DNA of 64,000 nt from Micromonospora trifolii (GTDB lineage Bacteria; Actinomycetota; Actinomycetes; Mycobacteriales; Micromonosporaceae): contig NZ_JAKKFD010000024.1 in NCBI RefSeq assembly GCF_022229005.1, positions 62,001 through 126,000 on the forward strand, written 5' to 3'. A model generated the notes under the pieces. That model was not told the DNA's origin. It saw only the letters and a program-made list of their open reading frames with translations, and did not search any database. A program made the position numbers and the translations under genes. Numbering within the stretch: position 1 is the first letter of the stretch; each line of letters opens with the position of its first letter. Below, piece after piece: positions 49,164 to 64,000 of this stretch.

Positions 49164-49445
49164 TCAGCGCCGACGGCTCTTCCGGTCGTCCTTCTCGTGA
49201 CCCTTGAACGTGCGGGTCAGCGCGAACTCGCCGAGCTTGTGCCCGACCATCGCCTCGGTCACGAACACCGGGACGTGCTTGCGTCCGTCATGCACGGCGA
49301 TCGTGTGCCCCAGCATCTCGGGGATGATCGTCGAGCGCCGCGACCAGGTCTTGATCACGTTCTTGGAGCCCTTGTCGTTCTGAACTTCCACCTTCTTGAG
49401 CAGGTGGTCGTCTACGAACGGGCCCTTCTTCAGGCTGCGAGGCAT
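49164..49445 (-). CDS. rpsS: 30S ribosomal protein S19
   Basis: A 93-residue S19 of the 30S head, with S13 near the A site. It begins [19 protein letters not shown]; the conserved [16 protein letters not shown] is near the end. Spacing to rplB is 12 bp. Confidence 0.98.
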   Translation of the reverse strand: MPRSLKKGPFVDDHLLKKVEVQNDKGSKNVIKTWSRRSTIIPEMLGHTIAVHDGRKHVPVFVTEAMVGHKLGEFALTRTFKGHEKDDRKSRRR

Positions 49446-49457
49446 GTCTTATCTCCC

Positions 49458-50297
49458 TCAGCCGCGCTTACGCGTGGCGTAGCGGCGGCGGACGATCAGC
49501 CGGTCACTCGGCTGGCCCTTACGGCGGGTGCGGCCCTCGGGCTTACCCTGCGGGTTGACCGGGTGGCGACCACCGGAGGTCTTACCCTCACCACCACCGT
49601 GCGGGTGGTCGACCGGGTTCATGGCGACACCACGGACGGTCGGGCGCTTGCCCTTCCACCGCATCCGGCCGGCCTTGCCCCAGTTGATGTTCGACTGGTC
49701 GGCGTTGCCGATCTCGCCGACGCTGGCGCGGCAGCGCACGTCCACCCGCCGGATCTCGCCGGACGGCATACGAAGGGTCGCGTACGCGCCCTCGCGGCCG
49801 AGCAGCTGGATGCCGACGCCGGCGGAACGGGCCAGCTTGGCCCCGCCACCCGGACGCAGCTCCACGTTGTGGATCGTCGTACCGACCGGGATGTTGCGCA
49901 GCGGCAGGTTGTTACCCGGCTTGATGTCGGCGCCCGGACCGGACTCGACGCGGTCGCCCTGCTTCATGTCCTTCGGCGCGAGGATGTACCGCTTCTCGCC
50001 GTCGGCGTAGTGCAGCAGCGCGATGCGCGCAGTGCGGTTCGGGTCGTACTCGATGTGAGCGACCTTCGCCGGCACGCCGTCCTTGTCGACCCGCTTGAAG
50101 TCGATCAGACGGTACTGACGCTTGTGACCGCCACCGTGGTGCCGCGTGGTGATCCGGCCGTGGGCGTTACGCCCGCCCTTCTTCGGCAACGGAGCCAGCA
50201 GCGACTTTTCCGGCGTGGACCGGGTGATCTCGGCGAAGTCAGCGACACTCGAGCCACGTCGGCCCGGCGTCGTCGGCTTGTACTTACGGATAGCCAT
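49458..50297 (-). CDS. rplB: 50S ribosomal protein L2
   Basis: A 279-residue L2, required for subunit joining and peptidyl transfer. The C-terminal [13 protein letters not shown], with the His next to the peptidyl-transferase centre, is intact, as is the RNA-binding core [17 protein letters not shown]. Its length is normal. It lies between rplW and rpsS. Confidence 0.99.
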   Translation of the reverse strand: MAIRKYKPTTPGRRGSSVADFAEITRSTPEKSLLAPLPKKGGRNAHGRITTRHHGGGHKRQYRLIDFKRVDKDGVPAKVAHIEYDPNRTARIALLHYADGEKRYILAPKDMKQGDRVESGPGADIKPGNNLPLRNIPVGTTIHNVELRPGGGAKLARSAGVGIQLLGREGAYATLRMPSGEIRRVDVRCRASVGEIGNADQSNINWGKAGRMRWKGKRPTVRGVAMNPVDHPHGGGEGKTSGGRHPVNPQGKPEGRTRRKGQPSDRLIVRRRYATRKRG

Positions 50298-50309
50298 TGT
50301 CTACACCCC

Positions 50310-50612
50310 TCAGCTGACCGGGCCGCCGAAGGCCTCGATGCGGTCACCGTCAGCCAGCTTCACGATCGCCCGCTTGGTCGCCTTGCGCTGACCGAAACCG
50401 GTCTTGGTGCGCTTGCGCTTACCCTGGCGGTTGAGCGTGTTGACCGTCAGGACGCGGACGTTGAAGATCTGCTGGATAGCGATCTTGATCTCGGTCTTGT
50501 TCGCGTCCGGGTGCACCAGGAAGGTGTACCAGTTCCGGTTCAGCTCGCTGTAGCTCTTCTCCGAGACGACCGGCGCCACGATGATGTCGCGCGGGTCGGC
50601 GATCGTGCTCAC
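50310..50612 (-). CDS. rplW: 50S ribosomal protein L23
   Basis: A 100-residue L23 at the tunnel exit, the docking site for trigger factor and [23 protein letters not shown] opens the fold and the basic loop [20 protein letters not shown] reaches the rRNA. Its start overlaps the rplD stop by four bases. Confidence 0.97.
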   Translation of the reverse strand: MSTIADPRDIIVAPVVSEKSYSELNRNWYTFLVHPDANKTEIKIAIQQIFNVRVLTVNTLNRQGKRKRTKTGFGQRKATKRAIVKLADGDRIEAFGGPVS

Positions 50613-51259
50613 TTGCCACCCTCCTCGGTGGTCTCGGCGGGCACGCCCAGGAACTCGTCCAGGGCGTCCTTGGTGAAGACCACGTCGTCGGCCACCAGCA
50701 CGTCGTACGTGTTCAGCTGGCCGGACTCGATCAGGTGCACCCGCGACTCGTTGCGCAGCGACACCCAGTTCAGCTCGTCGGTGCTGCTCAGCACGACCAG
50801 GACCCGACGGGCCTCGGTGAGCTTGGTCAGCGTGGCCAGAGCGGCCTTGGTCGACGGCTTCTCGCCCGAGACGAACGCCTCGACGACGTGCACCTGCCCG
50901 GCGCGGGCCCGGTCGGAGAGGGCACCCCGCAGAGCGGCGGCCTTCATCTTCTTCGGGGTCCGCTGGCTGTAGTCGCGCGGCACGGGACCGTGCACGACGC
51001 CACCGCCGGCGAACTGCGGCGCGCGGATCGAGCCCTGACGGGCGCGACCGGTGCCCTTCTGCTTGTACGGCTTCTTGCCGCCACCAGCGACCTCGGCGCG
51101 GGTCTTGGTCTTGTGCGTGCCCTGTCGGGCCGCCGCAAGCTGGGCCACCACGACCTGGTGCATCAGCGCGACGTTGGCCTGCACGTCGAAGATGTCCGCC
51201 GGCAGCTCGACGGAGCTGCTGGTGGTGCCTTCGACGGTGCGCACGTCAACGGTGGTCAC
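50609..51259 (-). CDS. rplD: 50S ribosomal protein L4
   Basis: A 216-residue L4. The extended tunnel loop is visible ([20 protein letters not shown]), the site of macrolide-resistance mutations in other species; it looks wild type. In E. coli L4 represses the S10 operon by leader binding and termination; the leader here has its own conserved element. It overlaps rplC by four bases (GTGA start). Confidence 0.98.
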   Translation of the reverse strand: MTTVDVRTVEGTTSSSVELPADIFDVQANVALMHQVVVAQLAAARQGTHKTKTRAEVAGGGKKPYKQKGTGRARQGSIRAPQFAGGGVVHGPVPRDYSQRTPKKMKAAALRGALSDRARAGQVHVVEAFVSGEKPSTKAALATLTKLTEARRVLVVLSSTDELNWVSLRNESRVHLIESGQLNTYDVLVADDVVFTKDALDEFLGVPAETTEEGGK

Positions 51260-51921
51260 TTGGCCGCACCGCCCTTCTTCACCTTGATCTTGGCCGCGGT
51301 ACGGACCAGAACAAGCGCGCCCTTGGGACCAGGAATGGCACCCCGGACGAGCAGCAGGTTGTTCTCGGTGTCGACCGCCTGGACGGTGAGGTTCTGCACG
51401 GTGTACCGAACGCCACCCATACGGCCGGCCATCCGGGTGCCCTTGAAGACACGACCCGGAGTGGCGCAGGCGCCGATGGCACCGGGCGAGCGGTGCTTGC
51501 GCTCGACGCCGTGCCCGGCGCCCAGGCCGTGGAAGCCGTGCCGCTTCATCGGGCCGGCGTAGCCCTTGCCCTTGGTCTTGCCGGTGACGTCGATGGTGAC
51601 GCCGGCCGGGAACTCCTCGACAGTGACTTCCTGGCCGAGCGAGTATTCCCCAGCGTCAGTGGTGCGCAGCTCGACGATGTGCCGGCGCGGCGCCACGTCC
51701 GCCTTGGCGTAGTGCCCGCTGGTCGGCTTCTTGACCTTGCGCGGGTCGATGGTGCCGTACGCGAGCTGGACCGCGGAGTAACCGTCCTTCTCGGCGCTAC
51801 GAACCTGGCTGATGACGCACGGGCCGGCCTCGACCACGGTCACGGGAACAACACGGTTGTTCTCCCAGACCTGGGTCATGCCGAGCTTGGCGCCCAGGAT
51901 CCCCTTGACTTGCCTGTCCAT
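51256..51921 (-). CDS. rplC: 50S ribosomal protein L3
   Basis: A 221-residue L3, an assembly initiator. It begins with the typical [20 protein letters not shown]. The central extension with [16 protein letters not shown] reaches the peptidyl-transferase centre. It lies 11 bp after rpsJ. Confidence 0.98.
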   Translation of the reverse strand: MDRQVKGILGAKLGMTQVWENNRVVPVTVVEAGPCVISQVRSAEKDGYSAVQLAYGTIDPRKVKKPTSGHYAKADVAPRRHIVELRTTDAGEYSLGQEVTVEEFPAGVTIDVTGKTKGKGYAGPMKRHGFHGLGAGHGVERKHRSPGAIGACATPGRVFKGTRMAGRMGGVRYTVQNLTVQAVDTENNLLLVRGAIPGPKGALVLVRTAAKIKVKKGGAAK

Positions 51922-51932
51922 TTGTCCGGTCC

Positions 51933-52241
51933 CTACAGCTTGATCTCGATGTCGACGCCAGCCGGCAGGTCGAGGCGCATGAGCGAGTCGACCGTCTTCG
52001 GGGTCGGGTCGATGATGTCGATCAGCCGCTTGTGCGTGCGCATCTCGAAGTGCTCGCGCGAGTCCTTGTACTTGTGCGGCGAGCGGATAACGCAGAAACG
52101 GTTGATCTCCGTGGGCAGCGGCACCGGGCCCGCGACCTGCGCCCCGGTGCGCGTCACCGTCTCGACGATCTTCCGAGCCGAGGAGTCGACGACCTCGTGG
52201 TCATAGGCCTTGAGCCGGATGCGGATCTTCTGTCCCGCCAT
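51933..52241 (-). CDS. rpsJ: 30S ribosomal protein S10
   Basis: A 102-residue S10, ribosomal head protein and (with NusB) an antitermination factor. It begins [19 protein letters not shown] and ends [11 protein letters not shown]. The ATG at 52241 with AAGGA upstream gives the standard length. It is the first gene of the S10 operon, after a 350-bp leader region that follows tuf. Confidence 0.98.
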
Positions 52242-52319
52242 GGTGGCTTCTGTTCCTTCTCTCGATGCCGCTGTGTTGCGGGCGCCTGTACCGGCTGGCA
52301 CAGGCCCACTTCGCCGACC

Positions 52320-52339
52320 CCCGCGGTCGGGCGTGTCGC
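52320..52339 (-). promoter_or_regulatory. Conserved leader element, S10 copy
   Basis: Read leftward, GCGACACGCCCGACCGCGGG, about 80 nt before the rpsJ start. Its 3' part can pair with following bases as CCGACC-GCGGG-GGTCGG. The same 20 nt occur in the str leader at 57129-57148. Confidence 0.6.
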
Positions 52340-52436
52340 GCCCTCGGGCCGAGCTCCGCCCCTAGGTACCGGAGTGGTGCTGACCGCACGGGGGGTCAAG
52401 GCGCCGATCGCATTACCGCGACCTGAACGCCGTGCG

Positions 52437-52469
52437 AGGGTGGTTGGCGACTGGGCCGCCAACCACCCT
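52437..52469 (-). terminator. Hairpin downstream of tuf
   Basis: A perfect 13-bp stem (52437-52449 with 52457-52469, arm AGGGTGGTTGGCG) and 7-nt loop, about 120 bp after the tuf stop. It probably ends the str operon, or attenuates read-through into S10. Confidence 0.7.
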
Positions 52470-52591
52470 ACGCTCGACTGCCTCGCCACCCGGAGGTTCA
52501 GCGAATGCCGAACACAGGCGACGAACTGTCGTTACGCAACCTGACTAGTATGCCGCACGACCGGCGGCGGGTCTAATCGGGGTTACCTAGT

Positions 52592-53785
52592 TCACTTGTT
52601 AATCTTGGTGACGAACCCGGCGCCGACGGTGCGGCCACCCTCGCGGATCGCGAACTTGAGGTTCTCCTCCATGGCGATGGGCTGGATCAGCTTCACCGAC
52701 ATGGACGTGTTGTCACCCGGCATGACCATCTCGGTGCCCTCGGGGAGGGTGACGACACCGGTGACGTCAGTGGTCCGGAAGTAGAACTGCGGGCGGTAGT
52801 TCTGGAAGAACGGGGTGTGACGGCCACCCTCCTCCTTGGAGAGGATGTAGACCGTCGCCTCGAACTCCGTGTGCGGGGTGTTCGAGCCCGGCTTCACGAC
52901 GACCATGCCGCGCTCGACCTCGTCGCGCTTGGTACCACGCAGCAGCAGGCCGACGTTCTCGCCTGCGCGGGCGTCGTCCAGGGTCTTCCGGAACATCTCG
53001 ATCGCGGTGACCTTGGTCTTGAAGCTCTTCTCCTTGATACCGACGAGCTCAACATCCTCGTTCGGCAGGAGAACGCCGCGCTCCACGCGACCGGTGACGA
53101 CGGTGCCACGACCGGTGATCGTGAAGACGTCCTCAACCGGCATCAGGAACGGCTTGTCAACCTCGCGCTCCGGCTGCGGGATCGAGGTGTCGACAGCGGT
53201 CATCAGGTCCAGCAGCTTGCCGGTCCACTCGGGGTCACCCTCGAGGGCCTTCAGCGCCGAAACCCGAACGACCGGCAGGTCGTCACCCGGGTACTCCTGC
53301 GAGGAGAGCAGCTCACGGACCTCGAGCTCGACGAGCTCCAGGAGCTCCTCGTCATCGACCATGTCGCTCTTGTTGAGCGCCACGACGATGTACGGCACAC
53401 CGACCTGACGGGCCAGCAGCACGTGCTCGCGGGTCTGCGGCATCGGGCCGTCGGTCGCCGCGACCACCAGGATCGCGCCGTCCATCTGCGCGGCACCGGT
53501 GATCATGTTCTTGATGTAGTCGGCGTGCCCAGGGCAGTCGACGTGCGCGTAGTGCCGCGACTCGGTCTGGTACTCGACGTGCGCGATCGAGATCGTGATG
53601 CCGCGGGCCTTCTCCTCCGGCGCCTTGTCGATCTCGTCGAACGGCGTGTAGGGGTTCAGGTCCGGGTACTGGTCGTGCAGGACCTTGGTGATGGCCGCCG
53701 TCAGCGTCGTCTTACCGTGGTCGATGTGACCAATGGTGCCGATGTTGACGTGCGGCTTAGTCCGCTCGAACTTAGCCTTCGCCAC
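52592..53785 (-). CDS. tuf: Translation elongation factor Tu
   Basis: A 397-residue EF-Tu that delivers aminoacyl-tRNA to the ribosome. The GTPase motifs [17 protein letters not shown] and NKSD are intact, followed by the two beta-barrel domains ([13 protein letters not shown]; ..[11 protein letters not shown] at the end). The GTG start has AGGAGG upstream. It is the last gene of the str operon, 212 bp after fusA, so it may also have its own promoter. Confidence 0.99.
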   Translation of the reverse strand: MAKAKFERTKPHVNIGTIGHIDHGKTTLTAAITKVLHDQYPDLNPYTPFDEIDKAPEEKARGITISIAHVEYQTESRHYAHVDCPGHADYIKNMITGAAQMDGAILVVAATDGPMPQTREHVLLARQVGVPYIVVALNKSDMVDDEELLELVELEVRELLSSQEYPGDDLPVVRVSALKALEGDPEWTGKLLDLMTAVDTSIPQPEREVDKPFLMPVEDVFTITGRGTVVTGRVERGVLLPNEDVELVGIKEKSFKTKVTAIEMFRKTLDDARAGENVGLLLRGTKRDEVERGMVVVKPGSNTPHTEFEATVYILSKEEGGRHTPFFQNYRPQFYFRTTDVTGVVTLPEGTEMVMPGDNTSMSVKLIQPIAMEENLKFAIREGGRTVGAGFVTKINK

Positions 53786-53936
53786 TGGTGTCCTCCTGTG
53801 GACTTCTTGGTTCGTACGCCCGGCGCGCCGGTCGGCGCTTAGGACTCTGTCGACAGCCTTTCCGGCCTGAAGGCCGGAGAGCCTTTGTGGGTTCTGCGGC
53901 GATGAAGCCTACAGGCCCGGTCTCACGCGATCCGAT

Positions 53937-53979
53937 CGTGGTGGTCGCGGGCGGGTGAAACCTCCCGCGACCAACCACG
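53937..53979 (-). terminator. Hairpin between fusA and tuf
   Basis: GGTCGCGGG (53943-53951) pairs with CCCGCGACC (53964-53972), extended outward by CGTGGT/ACCACG with one bulge. It starts about 18 bp after the fusA stop. A second small hairpin (TCCGGCC/GGCCGGA, around 53863-53880) lies nearer tuf. These suggest regulated read-through or processing before tuf. Confidence 0.6.
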
Positions 53980-53997
53980 AATCACCTGCTCAGGGCG

Positions 53998-56094
<2,097 letters not shown>

Positions 56095-56134
56095 TTCAAT
56101 CCCTACTTATCGTCGTCTCGACTCAACTGGTGGC

Positions 56135-56162
56135 GGTTCCGGCGCCCGGAGGCGCCGGAACC
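56135..56162 (-). other. UCCG-loop hairpin between rpsG and fusA
   Basis: A perfect 12-bp stem (56135-56146 with 56151-56162), closed as C(UCCG)G on the transcribed strand, 6 bp after the rpsG stop. It may lower or stabilise expression across the junction. Confidence 0.65.
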
Positions 56163-56168
56163 AGGGTG

Positions 56169-56639
56169 TTACCAGCGGTAGTGCGCGAAGGCCTTGTTCG
56201 ACTCGGCCATCTTGTGCGTGTCCTCGCGCCGCTTGACGGCGGCACCGAGGCCGTTGCTCGCGTCCAGCAGCTCGTTCATCAGCCGCTCGACCATGGTCTT
56301 CTCGCGCCGGGCGCGGGAGTACGTGACCAGCCAGCGCAGGCCCAGGGTGGTCGCCCGGGTCGGACGAACCTCGACCGGAACCTGGTAGGTGGCGCCACCG
56401 ACACGACGGCTGCGCACCTCGAGGGTCGGCTTGACGTTGTCCATCGCCCGCTTGAGGGTGACGACCGGGTCGGTGCCGGACTTCTCGCGGCAGCCCTCGA
56501 GGGCCGCGTAAACGATGGACTCGGCGAGCTGACGCTTGCCGCGGAGCAGGATCTTGTTCACGAGCTGGGTGACCAGCGGCGAGTTGTACACCGGGTCAGC
56601 GACCAGTGGCCGCCGCGGAGCGGGTCCCTTACGCGGCAT
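56169..56639 (-). CDS. rpsG: 30S ribosomal protein S7
   Basis: A 156-residue S7, the primary binder of the 3' domain of 16S rRNA and, in E. coli, repressor of the str operon. It begins [20 protein letters not shown] and ends [11 protein letters not shown]. The ATG lies one base after the rpsL stop region; upstream in-frame codons belong to rpsL sequence. Confidence 0.98.
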   Translation of the reverse strand: MPRKGPAPRRPLVADPVYNSPLVTQLVNKILLRGKRQLAESIVYAALEGCREKSGTDPVVTLKRAMDNVKPTLEVRSRRVGGATYQVPVEVRPTRATTLGLRWLVTYSRARREKTMVERLMNELLDASNGLGAAVKRREDTHKMAESNKAFAHYRW

Positions 56640-56640
56640 G

Positions 56641-57015
56641 TCAGCTCTTCTCCTTCTTCGCGCCGTAACGGCTGCGCGCCTGCTTGCGGTTGCGGACACC
56701 CTGGGTGTCCAGCGAGCCGCGAACGATCTTGTAACGCACGCCGGGGAGGTCCTTCACCCGACCACCGCGAACGAGCACGATCGAGTGCTCCTGCAGGTTG
56801 TGACCGACGCCGGGGATGTAGGCGGTCACCTCGATCTGGCTGCTGAGCTTCACGCGAGCGACCTTGCGCAGCGCCGAGTTCGGCTTCTTCGGGGTGGTGG
56901 TGTACACGCGAGTGCACACGCCGCGCCGCTGAGGGGAACCCTTCAGCGCCGGGGTCTTGGTCTTGGTCGTCTTCGCCTGGCGGCCCTTTCGGACCAGCTG
57001 CTGGATCGTGGGCAC
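56641..57015 (-). CDS. rpsL: 30S ribosomal protein S12
   Basis: A 124-residue S12, the decoding-centre accuracy protein. It begins [20 protein letters not shown]. Lys43 and Lys88, the usual sites of streptomycin-resistance mutations, are both Lys here ([17 protein letters not shown]), so the allele looks streptomycin sensitive. The GTG start lies behind GGGAGCGGAG. It heads the str operon after a leader of about 290 nt. Confidence 0.98.
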   Translation of the reverse strand: MPTIQQLVRKGRQAKTTKTKTPALKGSPQRRGVCTRVYTTTPKKPNSALRKVARVKLSSQIEVTAYIPGVGHNLQEHSIVLVRGGRVKDLPGVRYKIVRGSLDTQGVRNRKQARSRYGAKKEKS

Positions 57016-57128
57016 CGGGTTTCTCCGCTCCCTTCGGCCGCATCGCGGCCGCGCCGTCTGCTCGTTAGCCGGCCTGATGACCGGCTCTCCTACATTCCGA
57101 CCAGGGTCGCCTTGCGGAGACCCCGGCA

Positions 57129-57148
57129 CCCGCGGTCGGGCGTGTCGC
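57129..57148 (-). promoter_or_regulatory. Conserved leader element, str copy
   Basis: The identical 20-nt element found before rpsJ (52320-52339), here about 115-135 nt upstream of rpsL in the transcribed leader. Confidence 0.6.
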
Positions 57149-57280
57149 CCTCGTCACGGCCCAGTTGCGACGCTTTCGCGTGCGTACCGGGTTTGGTCAC
57201 CGGCGCGCGGGTCGCCCCGCCCCGGATCTTTGGCTTGTCGTGCCGCCGTCCGTAAGCCGGAAACAGCGCACGCACGAGTT

Positions 57281-57298
57281 GCCCGGGCATGCCCGGGC
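57281..57298. promoter_or_regulatory. 18-bp perfect palindrome at the str transcript start
   Basis: GCCCGGGCATGCCCGGGC, perfectly self-complementary, begins about 4 nt after the predicted transcription start. It could be an operator or a 5' hairpin. Confidence 0.5.
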
Positions 57299-57308
57299 AC
57301 AAGGGGAA

Positions 57309-57337
57309 AGAGTACCTACCACAACCGCCCAGGTCAA
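57309..57337 (-). promoter_or_regulatory. Promoter of the str operon
   Basis: Read leftward: TTGACC (57332-57337), 17-nt spacer, TACTCT (57309-57314), close to the vegetative actinomycete consensus. Transcription should start near 57302, giving a leader of about 287 nt before rpsL. Confidence 0.7.
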
Positions 57338-57521
57338 AACGGAATGGCCCGGCGACCGTCTCACAACCGCCAGCCGGATCTCGTCCTGCCCCGTCGCCCG
57401 CGATGGGCACCTACGAATACAAGTGTACCGGCTTCCCCGCGGAAGCACCCATCGCCCCCGGCGTGACCGGAAGCCTTCCGGGGAAAGCCCCGTCAGGTGC
57501 CGAAGTTATCGGTGATCACCC

Positions 57522-58532
57522 TCACGTCAGTGTGAGAAGGAGGGCCAGAGCCAGGCCCAGCAGGCTGAGCAGTGCCCCCGCCGCGCCGCAGCTGACCCCG
57601 GCCATCGCCAGCCCGCGGCCGGTGAACTGGACCGCGGAGGGCGCGGTCGGCCGCCGGATCTGCCGCCGGCCGAGCAGCCCGATGACGATCGCCGCCCCGC
57701 CGGCCAGCACACCCAGCGCGGCGAACGCCCCGGAGGCCCAGGCCCCGCCGTCGTTCTTGAAGGCCACTCCGAAGCAGATCACCAGCAGTGAGACCAGGAC
57801 CGACGCGATCCCCGCCACCAGCGCCCCGATGGCCAGCCCGGAGGTGACCGGTGCCACGTCCAGGTGCACGACGCCGAACGGCGTACCCGAAACCGACTCC
57901 ACCCGCTTCGGCGGCCGCCGCTGGTCGTCGGTCGGCGGCGGCGGTACCGAACGCCCCGGCGTGCCACCCCACCCGGGGCCGTGCCCCGGCGGTGGCGGAC
58001 CCCAGCCGGGCGGTGCCCCGGGCCCGGACGACGGCGAACCCCAGCCGTACGGCGCAGCCGGAACGGACGAGGGCGGACCCCACCCAGGCGGCACACCCGG
58101 CCCAGACGAGGGCGGACCCCACCCAGGCGGCACACCCGGCCCAGACGAGGGAGGACCCCACCCAGGCGGCACACCCGGCCCGGAGGGCGACGGACCCCAG
58201 CCGTACGGCACTCCCGAACCAGCCGCCGGCGGGCCCCATCCAGGCGGCACACCCGGCCCGGAGGCCGGCGGGCCCCAGCCGTGCGGCGTCGAGGTCGGTG
58301 CGCTGGAGACCGGGTACGGCTGCCCGGAGCCGGACGCCTCGGTCGTGCCCCAGCCGTTCGCACCCCAACCGGGAGGCGGTGCCGCGGGGGGCGGCGGGCT
58401 CGGTGTGGACACCGGTGGGTGTGGCTCGCCGCTCGGACCGGGTCGCGCCCAGTCGCTCGGCTCGGATGGCGGAACCGGCGGGTCCGGCGGGCCGGCCGGT
58501 TCGTCCGCAGGGGGCCGCGCGGGTTCCGTCAC
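57522..58532 (-). CDS. Pro/Gly/Trp-repeat protein with C-terminal DUF4190-type membrane domain
   Basis: A 336-residue protein. The first 210 residues are Pro/Gly/Trp-rich with GWGPP units, partly from 39-bp tandem repeats. From about 220 there are three TM helices (LAIGALVAGIASVLVSLLVI; AIVIGLLGRRQ; the closing LLSLLGLALALLLTL) resembling DUF4190. The GTG start (VTEPARPPADEP) has AGGAGG 5 nt upstream and is preferred to an in-frame start 47 codons earlier. It lies after the small membrane-protein gene. The function is unknown; cytoplasmic proline-rich arms often bind partner proteins. Confidence 0.82.
   Translation of the reverse strand: MTEPARPPADEPAGPPDPPVPPSEPSDWARPGPSGEPHPPVSTPSPPPPAAPPPGWGANGWGTTEASGSGQPYPVSSAPTSTPHGWGPPASGPGVPPGWGPPAAGSGVPYGWGPSPSGPGVPPGWGPPSSGPGVPPGWGPPSSGPGVPPGWGPPSSVPAAPYGWGSPSSGPGAPPGWGPPPPGHGPGWGGTPGRSVPPPPTDDQRRPPKRVESVSGTPFGVVHLDVAPVTSGLAIGALVAGIASVLVSLLVICFGVAFKNDGGAWASGAFAALGVLAGGAAIVIGLLGRRQIRRPTAPSAVQFTGRGLAMAGVSCGAAGALLSLLGLALALLLTLT
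58066..58182 (-). repeat. 39-bp coding tandem repeat
   Basis: Three near-identical 39-bp units (starting 58066, 58105, 58144) encode the 13-residue unit GVPPGWGPPSSGP. Diverged units extend from about 57970 to 58290. Confidence 0.85.
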
Positions 58533-58632
58533 GAGGTCCTCCTGTCGAAAGGCCGCCACCGCCACATGGCGGACACCGGCCAGGCTACCGCCGCGAGCGT
58601 CGCCGCCCGCGCCGGGCGGGGCCACCGGCGGC

Positions 58633-59001
58633 TCAGTCCATGTTCGCCGGGTAGTCGTGGCCGAACGGGGCACCGGCCAACCGGACCACCCCGATGACCA
58701 CAGCGGCCACCACGCTGACCGCGACCAGCACCAGGCCGGTCCAGGCCATCCACTCCCCCCGTCGCAGCCAGACGCCGCCGGTCAGGAAACCCCCCGAGGC
58801 GTACGCCTCCCGGCGCGCCTGCCGGGCCAGTTGCAGGGCCACCGTGGCGGGCACCACGCCACCGATGAACAGCCCGGTCAGCATGCCGAGCAGGCCCAGC
58901 GCGAAGACCGCCCGTGCCTTCGTGGCGCGGGCCGGGTCCGGGTCCAGCGGGTGGCGTACGCCCTGCTGGGCGACGGACACCTGCCCGGGTGCTGTCGTCA
59001 T
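58633..59001 (-). CDS. Small two-TM membrane protein, DUF4190-like
   Basis: A 122-residue protein: polar N-terminus (about 1-28), TM helix (AVFALGLLGMLTGLFIGGVV), a basic loop QLARQARREAYASGG, and a second TM (AWTGLVLVAVSVVAAVV). It resembles the short DUF4190-type proteins and may relate to the larger neighbour downstream (101 bp). The role is unknown. It starts 45 bp from the rpoC terminator. Confidence 0.75.
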   Translation of the reverse strand: MTTAPGQVSVAQQGVRHPLDPDPARATKARAVFALGLLGMLTGLFIGGVVPATVALQLARQARREAYASGGFLTGGVWLRRGEWMAWTGLVLVAVSVVAAVVIGVVRLAGAPFGHDYPANMD

Positions 59002-59045
59002 CCCCCCATCATGCCGAACCCGGCCCAGGGGTGGGTGGGCACGGA

Positions 59046-59085
59046 CACGACGAGGCCCCCGGCTTTCACCGGGGGCCTCGTCGTG
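59046..59085 (-). terminator. Terminator of rpoBC
   Basis: A perfect 17-bp stem (59046-59062 with 59069-59085) with a 6-nt loop begins about 10 bp after the rpoC stop. No T-run; typical of actinomycete terminators. Confidence 0.85.
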
Positions 59086-59095
59086 TGACTGGTGC

Positions 59096-62983
<3,888 letters not shown>

Positions 62984-63063
62984 TATGTCCCCTATGTCGT
63001 CGTCTGTACTGCTAATTCTCGGGTGGGGTCGGGGGCCGGCGAGCCGGCCCCCGACCGCTCACC

Positions 63064-64000
<937 letters not shown>

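Larger units (their letters stand above)
52242..52591. other. tuf-rpsJ intergenic region with S10 leader
   Basis: 350 bp without a gene. From tuf leftward it holds a weak promoter-like pair (TTAGAC 52571-52576, TACTAG 52545-52550), the terminator-like hairpin 52437-52469, a TTGACC further on, and the 20-nt element 52320-52339 shared with the str leader. Which promoter serves the S10 operon cannot be decided by eye. Confidence 0.45.
57016..57521. other. str operon leader and promoter region
   Basis: 506 bp without a gene. It holds, leftward, the promoter (57309-57337), an 18-bp palindrome just past the predicted start (57281-57298) and the leader element shared with S10 (57129-57148). Near 57480 small hairpins (CCGGAA/TTCCGG and CGGGG/CCCCG) may end the upstream DUF4190 gene. 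Confidence 0.55.

Noticed and set aside
58066-58182. Regularly spaced 39-bp repeats considered as a CRISPR-like array
   Set aside because: Units are contiguous, have no spacers, and encode a regular 13-residue peptide within a gene.

Overview
The window is very GC-rich (about 70% G+C by eye), with dense genes, GTG/TTG starts, purine-rich ribosome binding sites and many 4-bp stop/start overlaps. A conservon (histidine kinase, Roadblock, DUF742, GTPase), zinc-binding forms of S4, S14 and L36, a separate secY-adk-map segment and an LLM-class oxidoreductase of probable F420 type all point to an actinomycete. The closest fit is Micromonosporaceae, probably Micromonospora. That is inferred from gene order and protein style, not from a search. 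No prophage, transposase, CRISPR array, tRNA or rRNA gene was seen.

The left third (1-33.6 kb) is metabolic, regulatory and envelope DNA. It opens with the end of a nitrite-assimilation operon (nirB end, nirD, a HemD/winged-helix fusion). A convergent four-gene conservon follows, whose kinase has a two-TM sensor region of the nitrate/nitrite (NIT) type. Next come a lone solute-binding lipoprotein, a divergent ABC import module (permease and NMT1/THI5-like lipoprotein on one side; ATPase, LLM oxidoreductase and cupin on the other) and a membrane protein with an extremely long Thr/Ala/Ser-rich tail. The thiamine operon thiE-thiO-thiS-thiG-thiE2-thiD-thiC runs leftward from a clear promoter and TPP riboswitch. 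A divergent gene of about 1,940 codons encodes a secreted mosaic of ThuA, sugar-dehydrogenase propeller, PKD, CBM6-like, jelly-roll and Ig-like domains. Then come a small anchored surface protein, an aldo/keto reductase, an ABC-F protein, an RsmC-like methyltransferase and a one-TM protein.

The right two thirds (33.6-64 kb) form a leftward block of core information genes. In transcription order: rpoB (cut by the window edge)-rpoC; two small membrane proteins; rpsL-rpsG-fusA-tuf (str); rpsJ-rplC-rplD-rplW-rplB-rpsS-rplV-rpsC-rplP-rpmC-rpsQ (S10); rplN-rplX-rplE-rpsN-rpsH-rplF-rplR-rpsE-rpmD-rplO (spc); secY-adk-map; a DUF1707 membrane protein; infA-rpmJ-rpsM-rpsK-rpsD-rpoA-rplQ (alpha); truA. 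Strong hairpins mark many of the boundaries. Three of them have C(UNCG)G tetraloops on the transcribed strand. The str and S10 leaders share an identical 20-nt element.

The most unusual content is non-coding: three families of palindromic repeats, two copies each. Family A has a 26-nt loop conserved at 25 of 26 positions and stems that differ in sequence but stay paired; one copy forms the C-terminal codons of the second ThiE-like gene. Family B copies are both 77 nt and both lie between convergent genes. Family C copies flank the DUF1707 gene in opposite orientation.
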